Source: Chloroflexota bacterium (GTDB taxonomy: Bacteria; Chloroflexota; Anaerolineae; 4572-78; J111). Taken from it: a stretch of DNA of 64,000 nt. Position 1 is the first letter of the stretch; every line of letters starts with the position of its first letter. A program made the translations under genes and the position numbers. Of this stretch, positions 33,419 through 41,526 are shown in pieces. Under the pieces are notes generated by a model that saw only the letters and a list, made by a program, of their open reading frames with translations, did no database searches and was not told the DNA's origin. The DNA lies in the NCBI GenBank assembly GCA_016860845.1, contig BOKF01000031.1:1-64000 (forward strand), written 5' to 3'.

Positions 33419-33472
33419 TGTAATGCGTGGTGCGTAGAATGAACGGAACACGCACCACGCAACACGGGCTGT
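33419..33472. repeat. 7-nt-period inverted repeat pair (GCGTGGT type)
   Basis: ATGCGTGGTGCGTAGAATGA at left and ACACGCACCACGCAACACG at right, in the spacer after the nuclease gene. Confidence 0.7.
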
Positions 33473-33498
33473 AAATTTGAGTTTGGGAAGTATGAGTC

Positions 33499-33810
33499 AT
33501 GAACCAAGATCTCTTTGAAGTTACCCTCAAAGTCCTGGCCCCAAAAACTCTGGCTTACTTGATCAGGGATCTAGAGGAAACGCAAGCGGATTGGAATTAC
33601 TATCCAGAGGACGCCCCGCCTGAGACAGTTCAACAAGAGCTGCGGCAAATGCTTGAAGCTATCCAAACCCTGGCCGCAGAGCGGGCCGCCGCCGAGGGTC
33701 TTGATTTCGCCCGGTTGCTCCAACAGGCCAGCGAAGAACAGCGGCAAGAAGAGTGGTCGGCGCAGCGCAATACCCAGGTCCAGCAAAATTGGCTGAGTGA
33801 TTTGCAGTAG
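33499..33810 (+). CDS. Small acidic helical hypothetical protein
   Basis: 103 residues, mostly helical and charged (VQQELRQMLEAIQTLAAERA; EEQRQEEWSAQRN). No recognised domain. Weak ribosome-binding site before ATG 33499. It ends 10 bp before the RecJ start, so it probably shares a transcript with recJ. It might be a small partner of the DNA-repair genes around it, but that is only positional inference. Confidence 0.55.
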   Translation: MNQDLFEVTLKVLAPKTLAYLIRDLEETQADWNYYPEDAPPETVQQELRQMLEAIQTLAAERAAAEGLDFARLLQQASEEQRQEEWSAQRNTQVQQNWLSDLQ

Positions 33811-33820
33811 CGCCGGCTTT

Positions 33821-36097
33821 ATGACCCACTGGCTTGTTTCTCCTCAACCCGACATTCCCGCCGAGCTGCTTGAATTTGCCGGCGACCCGTTTCTGGCCCA
33901 ACTGCTGGCCCAGCGCGACCTGACGACCGTAGAGCAGGCCCGGGCCTTTCTCAGCCCTGACGCCTACCAGCCGGCCTCGCCCGAAGCCCTGCCTGATATG
34001 GGCCTGGCGGTCAACCGGCTCTTGCAAGCCATCGAGCAGCAGGAGACCATCTGTGTCTGGGGTGACTTTGATGTAGATGGGCAGACTGCCACAGCCCTGC
34101 TCGTCTCGACTCTACGGGATTTGGGGGCCAAGGTTCGCTTCTACATTCCCAACCGGCTGGCCGAGTCCCATGGCATCAAACTGCCCTCGCTGCGGCGTAT
34201 CCTGGCCGACGGGACCGGAGTCATTTTGACCTGCGATACCGGCATCGCCGAGCACGAGGCCATTGCCGTTGCTCAGGCCGCCGGGGTTGAGGTTATCGTC
34301 ACCGACCATCACGACCTGGCCGAGACACTGCCGCCGGCCCGGGCGGTGATCAACCCCAAACGCCTGCCCCCTGACCATCCCCTGCGTGAACTGCCCGGCG
34401 TGGGGGTCGCCTACAAATTGGCCGAGGGCCTCTATCAAGCCTGCGGCCGGAGTAGCGCCAGCGAGGGACTGCTGGACCTGGTTGCCCTGGGCATCGTCGC
34501 TGATGTGGCCCAGCAAACCGGCGACACCCGCTACTTGCTGCAAAAAGGGCTGGCTGTACTCAGCCGGACTCCCCGCCTGGGCTTGCAGCTTTTGATCGAG
34601 AGCGCCAAATTGGCGGTCGAGCGGCTGACCGAGGCGCACATCGGCTTCTGGCTGGCCCCCCGGCTCAATGCCCTGGGCCGCCTGGGCGATGCCACCCTGG
34701 CCGTCGAACTGCTGACGACCAGCGACCTGACCCGCGCCCGGATTATCGCCCTGCAACTGGAGGCGCTCAATGACCGGCGCAAGCTGCTGGTGGACCGGGT
34801 GGTCGTGCAGGCATTGGGCCAGCTTGAAGATACGCCTTCCCTGGCCGAGTACAATGCCATCGTCCTGGCCGCCGCCGACTGGCATCCGGGCGTATTGGGC
34901 ATTGCCGCCAGCCGTCTGATTGACCAGTTTGGCAAACCTGCCATTCTCCTAGCCCTGCGGCCCGACGAACCGCTGGCCCGTGGGTCGGCTCGCTCGGTGC
35001 CCGGCTGTGATATTCACCAGGCCCTTAAAACCCAGGCCCATTTGCTGCACAGCTTTGGCGGCCATCCGCGGGCAGCCGGACTGGCCCTGGCCCCGGATAA
35101 TATCGCCGCTTTCCGCCGGGGTTTATCGGCGGCTTTGGACGGCTGCCGGCCAGACCAGGAAAATATAATTACTCTTGATGCCCTGGTGGAACTGCCCCAA
35201 ATTTCGCCGGAGCTGCTGGCCTCGATCCAGCGGCTGGCCCCTTTTGGCGAAGGTAATCCCCCGGTGCGCTTGGGCTGTACCGGCCTGCACATCGCCGAAG
35301 AGAAGGTTTTTGGCAAGACCAGCAGCCATAAACGAGTCGTCATACGAGACGCCGCCGGTTTTTTGCAAGAGATTATCTGGTGGGGCGGCGCGGCTGAACC
35401 CTCTCCACAAGGCACGTTTGATCTGGCCTTCACCCTCAGCCCGGACGATTTCAACGGTGGGGGGATTCAAGTCGAATGGCTGGCCGCCAGGGAGTGGATG
35501 CCCGCTCCTGCCATTATCAAACCTGAATTTATTGATTGGCGGCAAGTAGGCCATCTTCAATCTAAAATCGAAAATCTAAAATCCAAAATCCTCTGGTCTG
35601 AGGGCTTCACCCTGCCCAACCTCTCCCCTCTTTCCCGCCACCAGCTTGCCCCTGCCGAAACCCTGGTAATCTGGACTGCGCCGCCCGGCCAGGATATTTA
35701 CCAACAGGCCTTGCAGGCGGTCAAACCCCGGCACATCTTCCTTGTGGGGCAGCCGTCGCCTTTTGACACCCTGACGGCTTTTATCAGGCAGTTGCTGGGA
35801 CTGATCAAGTATGCTCTGACCCACAAAGAAGGCGAGGTCAACCTCGATGAGCTGGCCGCCGCCCTGGGCCACCGGACAGCGACGGTGCGGCTGGGGATTG
35901 ACTGGCTGGCCGTCCAGGGCAAGCTCTCCATTTACGCCGACGAGGGCGACATCCTGGTGCTGCGGCCCGCCCATCGCCCGCCCCGCCCCGAAGCGGGAGC
36001 AGTGGAAAATCTGCTCCAGGCCGCCCTGGCCGAAACGGCGGCATACCGAAGGTTTTTCAGAGAGGCGAGTTTGACAGCGCTGCAAAAGGTAAGCTAA
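33821..36097 (+). CDS. recJ: Single-stranded-DNA exonuclease RecJ
   Basis: 758 residues from ATG 33821. DHH phosphoesterase motifs: GDFDVDGQTATALL (~81-94), CDTGIAEHEA (~140), TDHHDLAE (~165), and ALGIVADVAQQTGD (~223). DHHA1 GGHPRAAGL is near 411, then an OB-fold and C-terminal region. It degrades single-stranded DNA 5' to 3' in recombination, mismatch and base-excision repair. The unusual C-terminal extension after ~570 includes a repeat-derived LQSKIENLKSKI segment (~579-591) and a winged-helix-like domain. It follows the helicase-nuclease set in the same direction. Confidence 0.92.
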   Translation: MTHWLVSPQPDIPAELLEFAGDPFLAQLLAQRDLTTVEQARAFLSPDAYQPASPEALPDMGLAVNRLLQAIEQQETICVWGDFDVDGQTATALLVSTLRDLGAKVRFYIPNRLAESHGIKLPSLRRILADGTGVILTCDTGIAEHEAIAVAQAAGVEVIVTDHHDLAETLPPARAVINPKRLPPDHPLRELPGVGVAYKLAEGLYQACGRSSASEGLLDLVALGIVADVAQQTGDTRYLLQKGLAVLSRTPRLGLQLLIESAKLAVERLTEAHIGFWLAPRLNALGRLGDATLAVELLTTSDLTRARIIALQLEALNDRRKLLVDRVVVQALGQLEDTPSLAEYNAIVLAAADWHPGVLGIAASRLIDQFGKPAILLALRPDEPLARGSARSVPGCDIHQALKTQAHLLHSFGGHPRAAGLALAPDNIAAFRRGLSAALDGCRPDQENIITLDALVELPQISPELLASIQRLAPFGEGNPPVRLGCTGLHIAEEKVFGKTSSHKRVVIRDAAGFLQEIIWWGGAAEPSPQGTFDLAFTLSPDDFNGGGIQVEWLAAREWMPAPAIIKPEFIDWRQVGHLQSKIENLKSKILWSEGFTLPNLSPLSRHQLAPAETLVIWTAPPGQDIYQQALQAVKPRHIFLVGQPSPFDTLTAFIRQLLGLIKYALTHKEGEVNLDELAAALGHRTATVRLGIDWLAVQGKLSIYADEGDILVLRPAHRPPRPEAGAVENLLQAALAETAAYRRFFREASLTALQKVS
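35557..35594. repeat. In-frame 7-nt tandem repeat (AATCTAA type)
   Basis: AATCTAAAATCGAAAATCTA and AAATCCAAAATC in the recJ gene, placed after the last conserved core motif. Confidence 0.75.
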
Positions 36098-36118
36098 AGC
36101 GCCTCTGTCCTTTTGCCC

Positions 36119-36147
36119 TTGTCGGGGGTACGGATTTGTTATACAAT
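36119..36147 (+). promoter_or_regulatory. Sigma-70-type promoter
   Basis: TTGTCG (36119-36124), 17 bp, TACAAT (36142-36147), 35 bp before the ATG of the effector-associated-domain gene. Confidence 0.55.
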
Positions 36148-36181
36148 GTCGGTATTATCTGTTTAAACTGAGGTTTCAGAT

Positions 36182-36595
36182 ATGACCGAACTCTACAACC
36201 TGCCCAACATCCGCGAATTGCTGACCAATGGCTTCACCGACGCTGAACTCCGCGCCCTCTGCTTTGATCTGCCCGGCTTTCGCCCTGTGTATGACCAATT
36301 AGCCCAAAACACGGGCACAGCCGAGATTGTGGCGAAACTGCTGGAACACGCGGAAAAGACATTGCAGCTTATTACCCTGTTAGCCCTCGCCAAAGAGAAG
36401 AATTCTGCTCGGTATGAGAAGCATCAGCCGTATTATCAGAGTGAGCAAGGTCTTATCTTTAAAGGACAGGTAATAGACACTACAATTTCATCTCCTGTGG
36501 GTTTACCCATTCCTCTCACCCGTGAACAACAATACCAAATCACTTTAACTGGGCCGAACTTGGCCGTCGTCATAACCTCGCTCGCTTCGATTTGA
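36182..36595 (+). CDS. Effector-associated-domain (EAD)-like protein
   Basis: 137 residues. The N-terminal ~75 residues have the helical pattern NIRELLTNGFTDAELRALCF, then DLPGFRPVYDQL, GTAEIVAKLLEHAEK, which matches the death-like effector-associated adaptor domains found on bacterial conflict proteins. After residue ~105 the sequence (PLTREQQYQITLTGPNLAVV) becomes unlike a folded domain. The pentapeptide frame that starts at its stop is open upstream through this tail, so the two were probably one gene (EAD plus pentapeptide) split by a frameshift. Confidence 0.6.
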   Translation: MTELYNLPNIRELLTNGFTDAELRALCFDLPGFRPVYDQLAQNTGTAEIVAKLLEHAEKTLQLITLLALAKEKNSARYEKHQPYYQSEQGLIFKGQVIDTTISSPVGLPIPLTREQQYQITLTGPNLAVVITSLASI

Positions 36596-37116
36596 GCGAG
36601 ACAGATTTGCGTGCAGTGGACTTAAGTGGGGCTGATTTACGTGGAGCCAATCTGGAGAGAGCTAATTTGGCAATGGCCGATTTGAGTGAGGCAGACCTAC
36701 GCATGGCTAACTTAACCGGGGCTAACCTGACCGAAGCCAATCTGCGTAGAGCCAATTTAAGGCTGGTCAATCCACGATTTGCTAATCTTTATCGAAGCAA
36801 TCTAAAGGATACCGATTTAAGGAATGCTAATGTGGCCAGCGGTTCGTCTATAATAGAGGATTATCCTACAGCAGTACAGAGACAAATGAGAACCAATTTG
36901 ACTGAAGCCAATATGGAAGGAGCCAAATTGTGCCAGACCAACCTATTCGATGCCAATTTAAGTGCGGCTGATCTGAGGATAGCTTTTTTGTACGGGACTA
37001 ACCTATCTATGGCCTGGCTAAAAGGAGCGAATCTGGATCAGGCCAAATATGGCTTACAAACAAAATGGCCCAAAGGGTTTGATCCAGATAAGGCCGGAGC
37101 TATTTGTAAGGATTAA
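36592..37116 (+). CDS. Pentapeptide-repeat protein, probably the split 3' part of the EAD gene
   Basis: 174 residues from TTG 36592, nearly all ADLxxANL pentapeptides with a short break near LRRANLRLVNPRFANLYRSN. The frame is open from 36526 and reads NWAELGRRHNLARFDLSETD, which looks like the natural cap leading into the first repeats. That supports an ancestral fusion to the EAD protein. No good ribosome-binding site precedes TTG 36592; expression may rely on coupling to the overlapping upstream stop. Confidence 0.65.
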   Translation: MSETDLRAVDLSGADLRGANLERANLAMADLSEADLRMANLTGANLTEANLRRANLRLVNPRFANLYRSNLKDTDLRNANVASGSSIIEDYPTAVQRQMRTNLTEANMEGAKLCQTNLFDANLSAADLRIAFLYGTNLSMAWLKGANLDQAKYGLQTKWPKGFDPDKAGAICKD

Positions 37117-37156
37117 ATATTTGAAGACTGTGTCGTGCTGGAGAGGAGGATTACGC

Positions 37157-37456
37157 ATGGCCGACGTACAAACAAAACTTGACTTACTTAAAGAAATAGT
37201 AGCCGACGAAAGCGATTTTAGCTTGGTTCTTGACAAGCTGCTCAATGTCATCTCGGAACAACATCGTTCTTTGCTAAAAAGATACCAGACCGACTTACAG
37301 GATTTTGAGGCCCGTTATGGGATGCCATCGGCCGAATTTTACCGTAAATTTGAGTTGGGTGAATTGGGCGATGCAATGGATTCCTTTGAGTGGGCAGGGC
37401 TATTTGAGCTCCAACAGAATTTGCTAGAAAAGATACAACGCCTGGAAACAGCCTGA
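37157..37456 (+). CDS. Antitoxin of TumE-type system (TumA-like)
   Basis: 99 residues from ATG 37157 (GAGGAGGATTACGC upstream). Helical, acidic; the central YQTDLQDFEARYGMPSAEFY and the SFEWAGLFELQQNL end are typical of the small partner proteins encoded directly before DUF6516 toxins. Its stop overlaps the toxin ATG by one base (TGATG). It would neutralise the toxin and probably autoregulate. Named by context, so moderate confidence. Confidence 0.7.
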   Translation: MADVQTKLDLLKEIVADESDFSLVLDKLLNVISEQHRSLLKRYQTDLQDFEARYGMPSAEFYRKFELGELGDAMDSFEWAGLFELQQNLLEKIQRLETA

Positions 37457-37830
37457 TGAAAGATGCGGCGGAGTATATCGCCTACGTCAAATCTCTCCTC
37501 ATTTCCAATTCACAAGTTGTTGGCGTAAAAATTGTGCCTGAAGAGGCGCAGGATAAGCTTGGTCTGTATCGTTACCGCCTATCCCTCGCCGATGGGGGAT
37601 TTCTGGAAATGTTTGAACGCTTTGAGGTCGTTTCGGATGAGGCCAGTATAATCAAGTATAGTTTCCAATGGCAAGATGCTGCGGGTACATTGCGGAAACG
37701 ATGGGATAACGCTACCCATCACCCAGAAGTATCTACTCACCCGCACCATCTACATGATGGCTCTGATGAAAACGTTTTGCCCCACCAGCCAATAACCGCA
37801 ATAGATATTCTAAAGCTAATAGGGGGGTAA
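37456..37830 (+). CDS. TumE-family toxin (DUF6516)
   Basis: 124 residues. The DUF6516 signature is FLEMFERFEVVSDEASIIKY, SFQWQDAAGTLRKRWDNATH and HHPEVSTHPHHLHDG, ending in VLPHQPITAIDIL. These toxins are RNase-like type II effectors related to the RelE-like/TumE group. It is coupled to the antitoxin by a one-base overlap and is 4 bp from the following sugar-kinase gene, so the pair sits directly in front of a housekeeping gene. Confidence 0.78.
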   Translation: MKDAAEYIAYVKSLLISNSQVVGVKIVPEEAQDKLGLYRYRLSLADGGFLEMFERFEVVSDEASIIKYSFQWQDAAGTLRKRWDNATHHPEVSTHPHHLHDGSDENVLPHQPITAIDILKLIGG

Positions 37831-37834
37831 TCCG

Positions 37835-38776
37835 ATGCTTCTCACCATCACCCCCAACCCCACGATTGACCGCATGCTCCACGTGCCAAAGTTAACTGCG
37901 GGTCTGGTCCACCGGGCGACTTCAGTACAGCTAGGGGCGGGCGGCAAAGGCTTGAACACAGCTCGCGCGGCCCGCACCCTGGGCGGCGAAGTCGTGGTGA
38001 CGGCGCCCCTGGCCGGCCATTCGGGCCGGCTCCTGGCCGACCTGCTTGCTGAAGAGGGACTGCCCGCCGATTGGTATTGGCTGGAATCGGGTGAAACTCG
38101 CGCCGCCGAGCTGCTAACCCACGACAGCGGCGATGCGACGGTCATTAATGAACCCGGCGAGAGCATGTCGCCCCAGGCCTGGGAGGATTTTGCCGGGCAT
38201 GTGGAGCGATTAGCGTCGCGGGCGCGAGCAGTGGCTTTCTGCGGCAGCCTGCTGCCGGGAGTCGAGCCGGAGGTGTTAGGCGTTCTGGCGCGGGCGCTGG
38301 TCAGTCCCCGGCGAGCCGTTTACCTGGACACCAGTGTAGCGGCGCTGGCGGCGGCCCTGACCCAGCCGAGCGGCCTCTGTCTCAAAGTGAACCGGGCGGA
38401 ATTGGCCGTGGGTCTGGGCCGGAGTGCAGATAGTTTCTCCATTAGCCAGGTAATCGAAGCGGGGCAAGCCTTACTGGCGCAGGGAGCGGCGCTGGTGGTG
38501 GTCACGTTGGGAGCAGAAGGTGCGCTGGGGATTGCCCCGGAGGGCTGCTGGCAGGCCAGTTCACCGTGGGTGAAGGTGGTCAGCACGGTCGGCAGCGGCG
38601 ACTCGTTCCTGGCGGGATTGGCCATAGCCCGCATGGAGGGAGGCAGTCTTGCCTCGGCTCTGGCTTTAGGGGTGGCCTGCGGCGCAGCTAACGCCACCAC
38701 CCACCTGCCCGGCCGGTTCGAGCACAGCCTGGTTGAAACGCTGCTGTCCCAGGTCAACGTAAAGCGTCAAGTGTAG
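37835..38776 (+). CDS. PfkB-family 1-phosphofructokinase-like kinase
   Basis: 313 residues. N-terminal TITPNPTIDRMLHVPKL, the substrate-binding GAGGKGLNTARAARTLGG (~32-49), AFCGSLLPGVEPEVL, and the catalytic TVGSGDSFLAGLAIARMEGG (~249-268) with Asp as base. This is the FruK/LacC/tagatose-6-phosphate kinase branch, phosphorylating a hexose phosphate with ATP. No PTS genes are nearby, so the substrate is open. GGGGGGTAA is upstream of ATG 37835. It is 4 bp from the tumE-like gene. Confidence 0.85.
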   Translation: MLLTITPNPTIDRMLHVPKLTAGLVHRATSVQLGAGGKGLNTARAARTLGGEVVVTAPLAGHSGRLLADLLAEEGLPADWYWLESGETRAAELLTHDSGDATVINEPGESMSPQAWEDFAGHVERLASRARAVAFCGSLLPGVEPEVLGVLARALVSPRRAVYLDTSVAALAAALTQPSGLCLKVNRAELAVGLGRSADSFSISQVIEAGQALLAQGAALVVVTLGAEGALGIAPEGCWQASSPWVKVVSTVGSGDSFLAGLAIARMEGGSLASALALGVACGAANATTHLPGRFEHSLVETLLSQVNVKRQV

Positions 38777-38809
38777 AGCGTGAGGTGTAAGGGGTTTAGA
38801 TGAAAAAGA

Positions 38810-39301
38810 TTATGCCTCACGTACCTTCACCTCTTCCTCCACCACCCGTTTCAAATTCTCCAAAGAGCCGGCAATCATCTCCTCGAACACGCCGTTGCCG
38901 GTCAGGCGAATGAGGATAGCGTTGAGCGACCAGCCGCCGATCAATTTCCAATCCACCGTCCAGACGATACGGGTGCCGTTTTCCAGCGCCTTCAGGTCAA
39001 AGGTACAGGTTTGGGCCATTCTCAAGGCGGCGTTTTCGGTCTGCTGCAATTCATAGGTTAACTTTTGGGGGGGATCCCACTCGGTAATCTTTTGGGTTGC
39101 AATCTGCCCATCCGCCGATACCCCAATCCAGAGAGTCCCCGGCCCTTCGTGCTGCTCGCTGCCGTAGCGCCCCTCGACGGGATAGGGAAAGCGCCCTTCG
39201 GTAAAGGCCCAGTCCGGAAGGCGGGTCACATTGGATAACACGGCCCAGACCTGTTCCGGGGTGGCTTTGATTTCCTCGGAATAACTGACTCTGTTCGCCA
39301 A
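38810..39301 (-). CDS. SRPBCC (START/polyketide cyclase-like) protein
   Basis: 163 residues from TTG 39301, which has AGGAGC 7 nt upstream. Family pattern: VSYSEEIKATPEQVWAVLSN, TRLPDWAFTEG, KITEWDPPQKLTYEL, ALENGTRIVWTVDWKLIGG and a C-terminal amphipathic helix. It forms a helix-grip cavity for a hydrophobic ligand. No signal peptide. Function unassigned. A recombinase-like fragment lies immediately upstream on the same strand, so its original promoter may have been replaced. Confidence 0.82.
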   Translation of the reverse strand: MANRVSYSEEIKATPEQVWAVLSNVTRLPDWAFTEGRFPYPVEGRYGSEQHEGPGTLWIGVSADGQIATQKITEWDPPQKLTYELQQTENAALRMAQTCTFDLKALENGTRIVWTVDWKLIGGWSLNAILIRLTGNGVFEEMIAGSLENLKRVVEEEVKVREA

Positions 39302-39304
39302 TTA

Positions 39305-39500
39305 ATGCTCCTATTTGTATTTGCCCATCGTTGTGAACAATGACACGTTCGCAGATTGATTGTATGATATTTTTGCGCTCGTGTAAAATCTTAACCTGAC
39401 TCTCAACCGGCAAGTATTTGAGCTTTCTTTGAGAAATATCCAATTCTGACAACCGCTCTTCAATTGCAATATAAATATTCGGGCTTGTTACTTCCTCAAT
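39305..39500 (-). pseudogene. Possible C-terminal remnant of a serine recombinase
   Basis: The frame reads IAIEERLSELDISQRKLKYL, then PVESQVKILHERKNIIQSIC and ERVIVHNDGQIQI. The 'LxxxxxIIxxxxERVxVxxDGxIxI' ending resembles the C-terminus of large serine recombinases. No start codon with a ribosome-binding site fits the frame, and it runs into the SRPBCC gene. Weak, memory-based call. Confidence 0.25.
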
Positions 39501-39514
39501 CGTCTCCTCCTAAA

Positions 39515-39544
39515 GAAAGAGCGCTCGATCCCGAGCGCTCTTTC
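39515..39544 (-). terminator. Terminator of the pst-phoU operon
   Basis: GAAAGAGCGCTCG and CGAGCGCTCTTTC form a perfect 13-bp stem with a 4-nt loop, 45 bp after the phoU stop. On the minus strand it is followed by TTTAGG; T-rich on both sides because the stem ends in GAAA/TTTC. Confidence 0.75.
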
Positions 39545-39589
39545 GATTTCTTGGTCAAGTGAATTTGATTTCTTTTCAGCCGGATGTTA

Positions 39590-40261
39590 TCAGGCCTGTG
39601 CCACGGGCATGCTGAATTCGACCACCTCGCCGGTGACGGTAAAGATCACCCGCTCGCAGATATTGTTGACCCGGTCGGCGGTGCGCTCCAGGTTGTGCGC
39701 CGCCCAGGTCAGGTAAGTGGCCTGGTCCATGTTCTGAGGATCTTTCATAATGTAGGTGATCAGTTCGCTGTAAACCTGGTTATAGAGCGCATCTACCTCA
39801 TCATCCTCAGCCGGGATAGAGCGGGCCAGTTCGACATCCCGGTTGATAAAGGCTTCCAGCGCCCGGTGCAGCATACTCCGGCTTTTCTCGGCCATGCGCG
39901 GAATATCTATGAGGGGCTTGATCAGCTCGCCCGGGCCGATCATCAGGTTGATTTTGGCAATACCCTTGGCATAATCACCCATCCGCTCCAGCTCCGAAGC
40001 AATATCCAGAATGGCGGCCAGGGTGCGGACATCGCCCGCCGTTGGCTGTTGGGTGGCAATCAGGGTCAGGGTATTGTGCTCGATAGCCAGGCGTTTTTCA
40101 TTGACCCGCTGATCGTAGGCCATCAGCCGCCGTGAACCGTCCATATCGCGCCGTTTGAGCACATCCACAGCGTCGGTCAGCATGCTTTCAACCATGCTGC
40201 CGAGCAGCAAAACCTCCTCGTGCAGCCGTTTCAAGTCGCGGTGAAAACTTTCTCTGAGCAT
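39590..40261 (-). CDS. phoU: PhoU phosphate-signalling protein
   Basis: 223 residues, two three-helix PhoU repeats. The repeats show the metal-binding E/DxxxD pattern: LERMGDYAKGIAKINLMI (~94-111) and NLERTADRVNNICERVIF (~190-207). PhoU couples Pst transport to the PhoR kinase and restrains phosphate uptake. 37 bp after its paralogue; last gene before the terminator. ATG 40261 has AAAGGAGATAAC upstream. Confidence 0.93.
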   Translation of the reverse strand: MLRESFHRDLKRLHEEVLLLGSMVESMLTDAVDVLKRRDMDGSRRLMAYDQRVNEKRLAIEHNTLTLIATQQPTAGDVRTLAAILDIASELERMGDYAKGIAKINLMIGPGELIKPLIDIPRMAEKSRSMLHRALEAFINRDVELARSIPAEDDEVDALYNQVYSELITYIMKDPQNMDQATYLTWAAHNLERTADRVNNICERVIFTVTGEVVEFSMPVAQA

Positions 40262-40298
40262 TGTTATCTCCTTTCCGGTGTTCTCGCCTGGGGTGAGG

Positions 40299-40967
40299 TC
40301 AGGCCTCCCCCCGATTCAATTCTTTCATCTCGCCGGTAACGGCGAAAACAACCCACTCGCAAATATTAACCACCCGGTCGGCGGTCCGCTCCAGATTGTG
40401 CGCCACCCGTGACAGGTAAGTGGCCTGGTGCATCTGAGCCGGATGGGTCTTGATCATGGTCGCCAGGGCCTGGCAAACCTCTTGATAAAGGTGATCTACG
40501 GTATCATCCTGGGCGGGAATCGCCCGGGCCTGATGCGTATCTCGCTGGGCCAATGCCAGCAGCGCTCGCCGCAGCATCTGGCGCACTTCTGCCCCCATCT
40601 GGGGAATGATCCGGGGAAACGGATCAGGCAGCGGCTGGCCGGCCAGGTGGAGAGTCATTTGAGCAATACTGGCGGCATAGCTGCCCATCCGCTCCAACTC
40701 GGCGATGACTTCCAACACCGCCACCAGAATGCGCAAATCACTGGCGACCGGCTGCTGGGTCGCAATTTGAGACAGGGCCTCGGTTTCAAGCGCTGAACGC
40801 TTGCCGGCGATCAAACAGGCCTCGGCCATCAGCCGCTGCGCTCCTGGCAAATCCCCTCGAATCAGAGCTTCTACTGCTGCACCGAGCGCAGCATCCACCA
40901 GGTGTCCCAAAACCAGCACCTCAGCCTGCACCGCATGCAGTTTCTGCTCAAAGGTATGCCTCTGCAT
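40299..40967 (-). CDS. PhoU-like protein (second copy)
   Basis: 222 residues, same architecture: LERMGSYAASIAQMTLHLAG and NLERTADRVVNICEWVVF occupy equivalent positions. About half the residues agree with the neighbouring PhoU by eye, so it is a tandem duplicate that has diverged. Starts 3 bp after arsC. Two PhoU proteins allow a heteromer or separate control of Pst and the sensor kinase. Confidence 0.9.
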   Translation of the reverse strand: MQRHTFEQKLHAVQAEVLVLGHLVDAALGAAVEALIRGDLPGAQRLMAEACLIAGKRSALETEALSQIATQQPVASDLRILVAVLEVIAELERMGSYAASIAQMTLHLAGQPLPDPFPRIIPQMGAEVRQMLRRALLALAQRDTHQARAIPAQDDTVDHLYQEVCQALATMIKTHPAQMHQATYLSRVAHNLERTADRVVNICEWVVFAVTGEMKELNRGEA

Positions 40968-40970
40968 CGG

Positions 40971-41420
40971 TCAAGCCGCCTCAGATGAGGCCGGTACCTG
41001 GCTGGCAGTCAAATAATCAAGGACTCGCCGGCGAATATCATCCCGCACCTGGCGGAACACGGCCAGCCGCTCCGCCTCGCTGCCGCTAACTTTGGCCGGG
41101 TCGGGAAAGCTGAGATGGACCCTTTGACCCTGCCCTAGCCAAACCGGGCAGTCCTCGGCGGCGTCATCGCAGACGGTAATGACCAGATCGGGGCTGACAT
41201 AACGGAACTCGTCCACCGATTTGGAGCGGTTGCGAGAGATGTCAATATCAAACTCGGCCATTACCTGGATGGCCAGGGGATGAACGTAGCCGGCGGGTTT
41301 GGTTCCCGCCGAATAGGCTTCCCATTGATCTCCCAAAAAATAATTGACCAATCCCTCCGCCATCTGGCTGCGGCAGGAGTTGCCGGTGCAGAGGAAGAGC
41401 ACTTGTTTGGTGGACATCAT
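40971..41420 (-). CDS. arsC: Arsenate reductase (low-MW phosphatase-type ArsC)
   Basis: 149 residues. The phosphate-binding loop LCTGNSCRSQMAEG has the nucleophilic Cys (C-x5-R) near residue 11; ITVCDDAAEDCPVW provides the Cys of the relay, and SFPDPAKVSG the acid Asp. This is the thioredoxin-coupled ArsC reducing arsenate to arsenite. Its presence in the pst operon makes sense because the phosphate transporter also imports arsenate; no efflux gene (arsB/acr3) is adjacent. ATG 41420 follows GGGAGTATCA. Confidence 0.85.
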   Translation of the reverse strand: MMSTKQVLFLCTGNSCRSQMAEGLVNYFLGDQWEAYSAGTKPAGYVHPLAIQVMAEFDIDISRNRSKSVDEFRYVSPDLVITVCDDAAEDCPVWLGQGQRVHLSFPDPAKVSGSEAERLAVFRQVRDDIRRRVLDYLTASQVPASSEAA

Positions 41421-41451
41421 TGATACTCCCTGAGTTTAAATTAAGCCAGGA

Positions 41452-41522
41452 CCGCCGACGGTTGACCGCAGACCGCCATATTTTCATAAAAAAGCGGCCA
41501 TCTGCGGTCGGTGGTCTGTGGT
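41452..41522. repeat. 7-nt-period inverted repeat pair (GACCGC type)
   Basis: GACCGCCGACGGTTGACCGC and AGACCGC at left; GCGGTCGGTGGTCTGTGGTC at right, around CATATTTTCATAAAAAAG. It sits inside the pst operon between arsC and pstB. Confidence 0.7.
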
Positions 41523-41526
41523 CATT

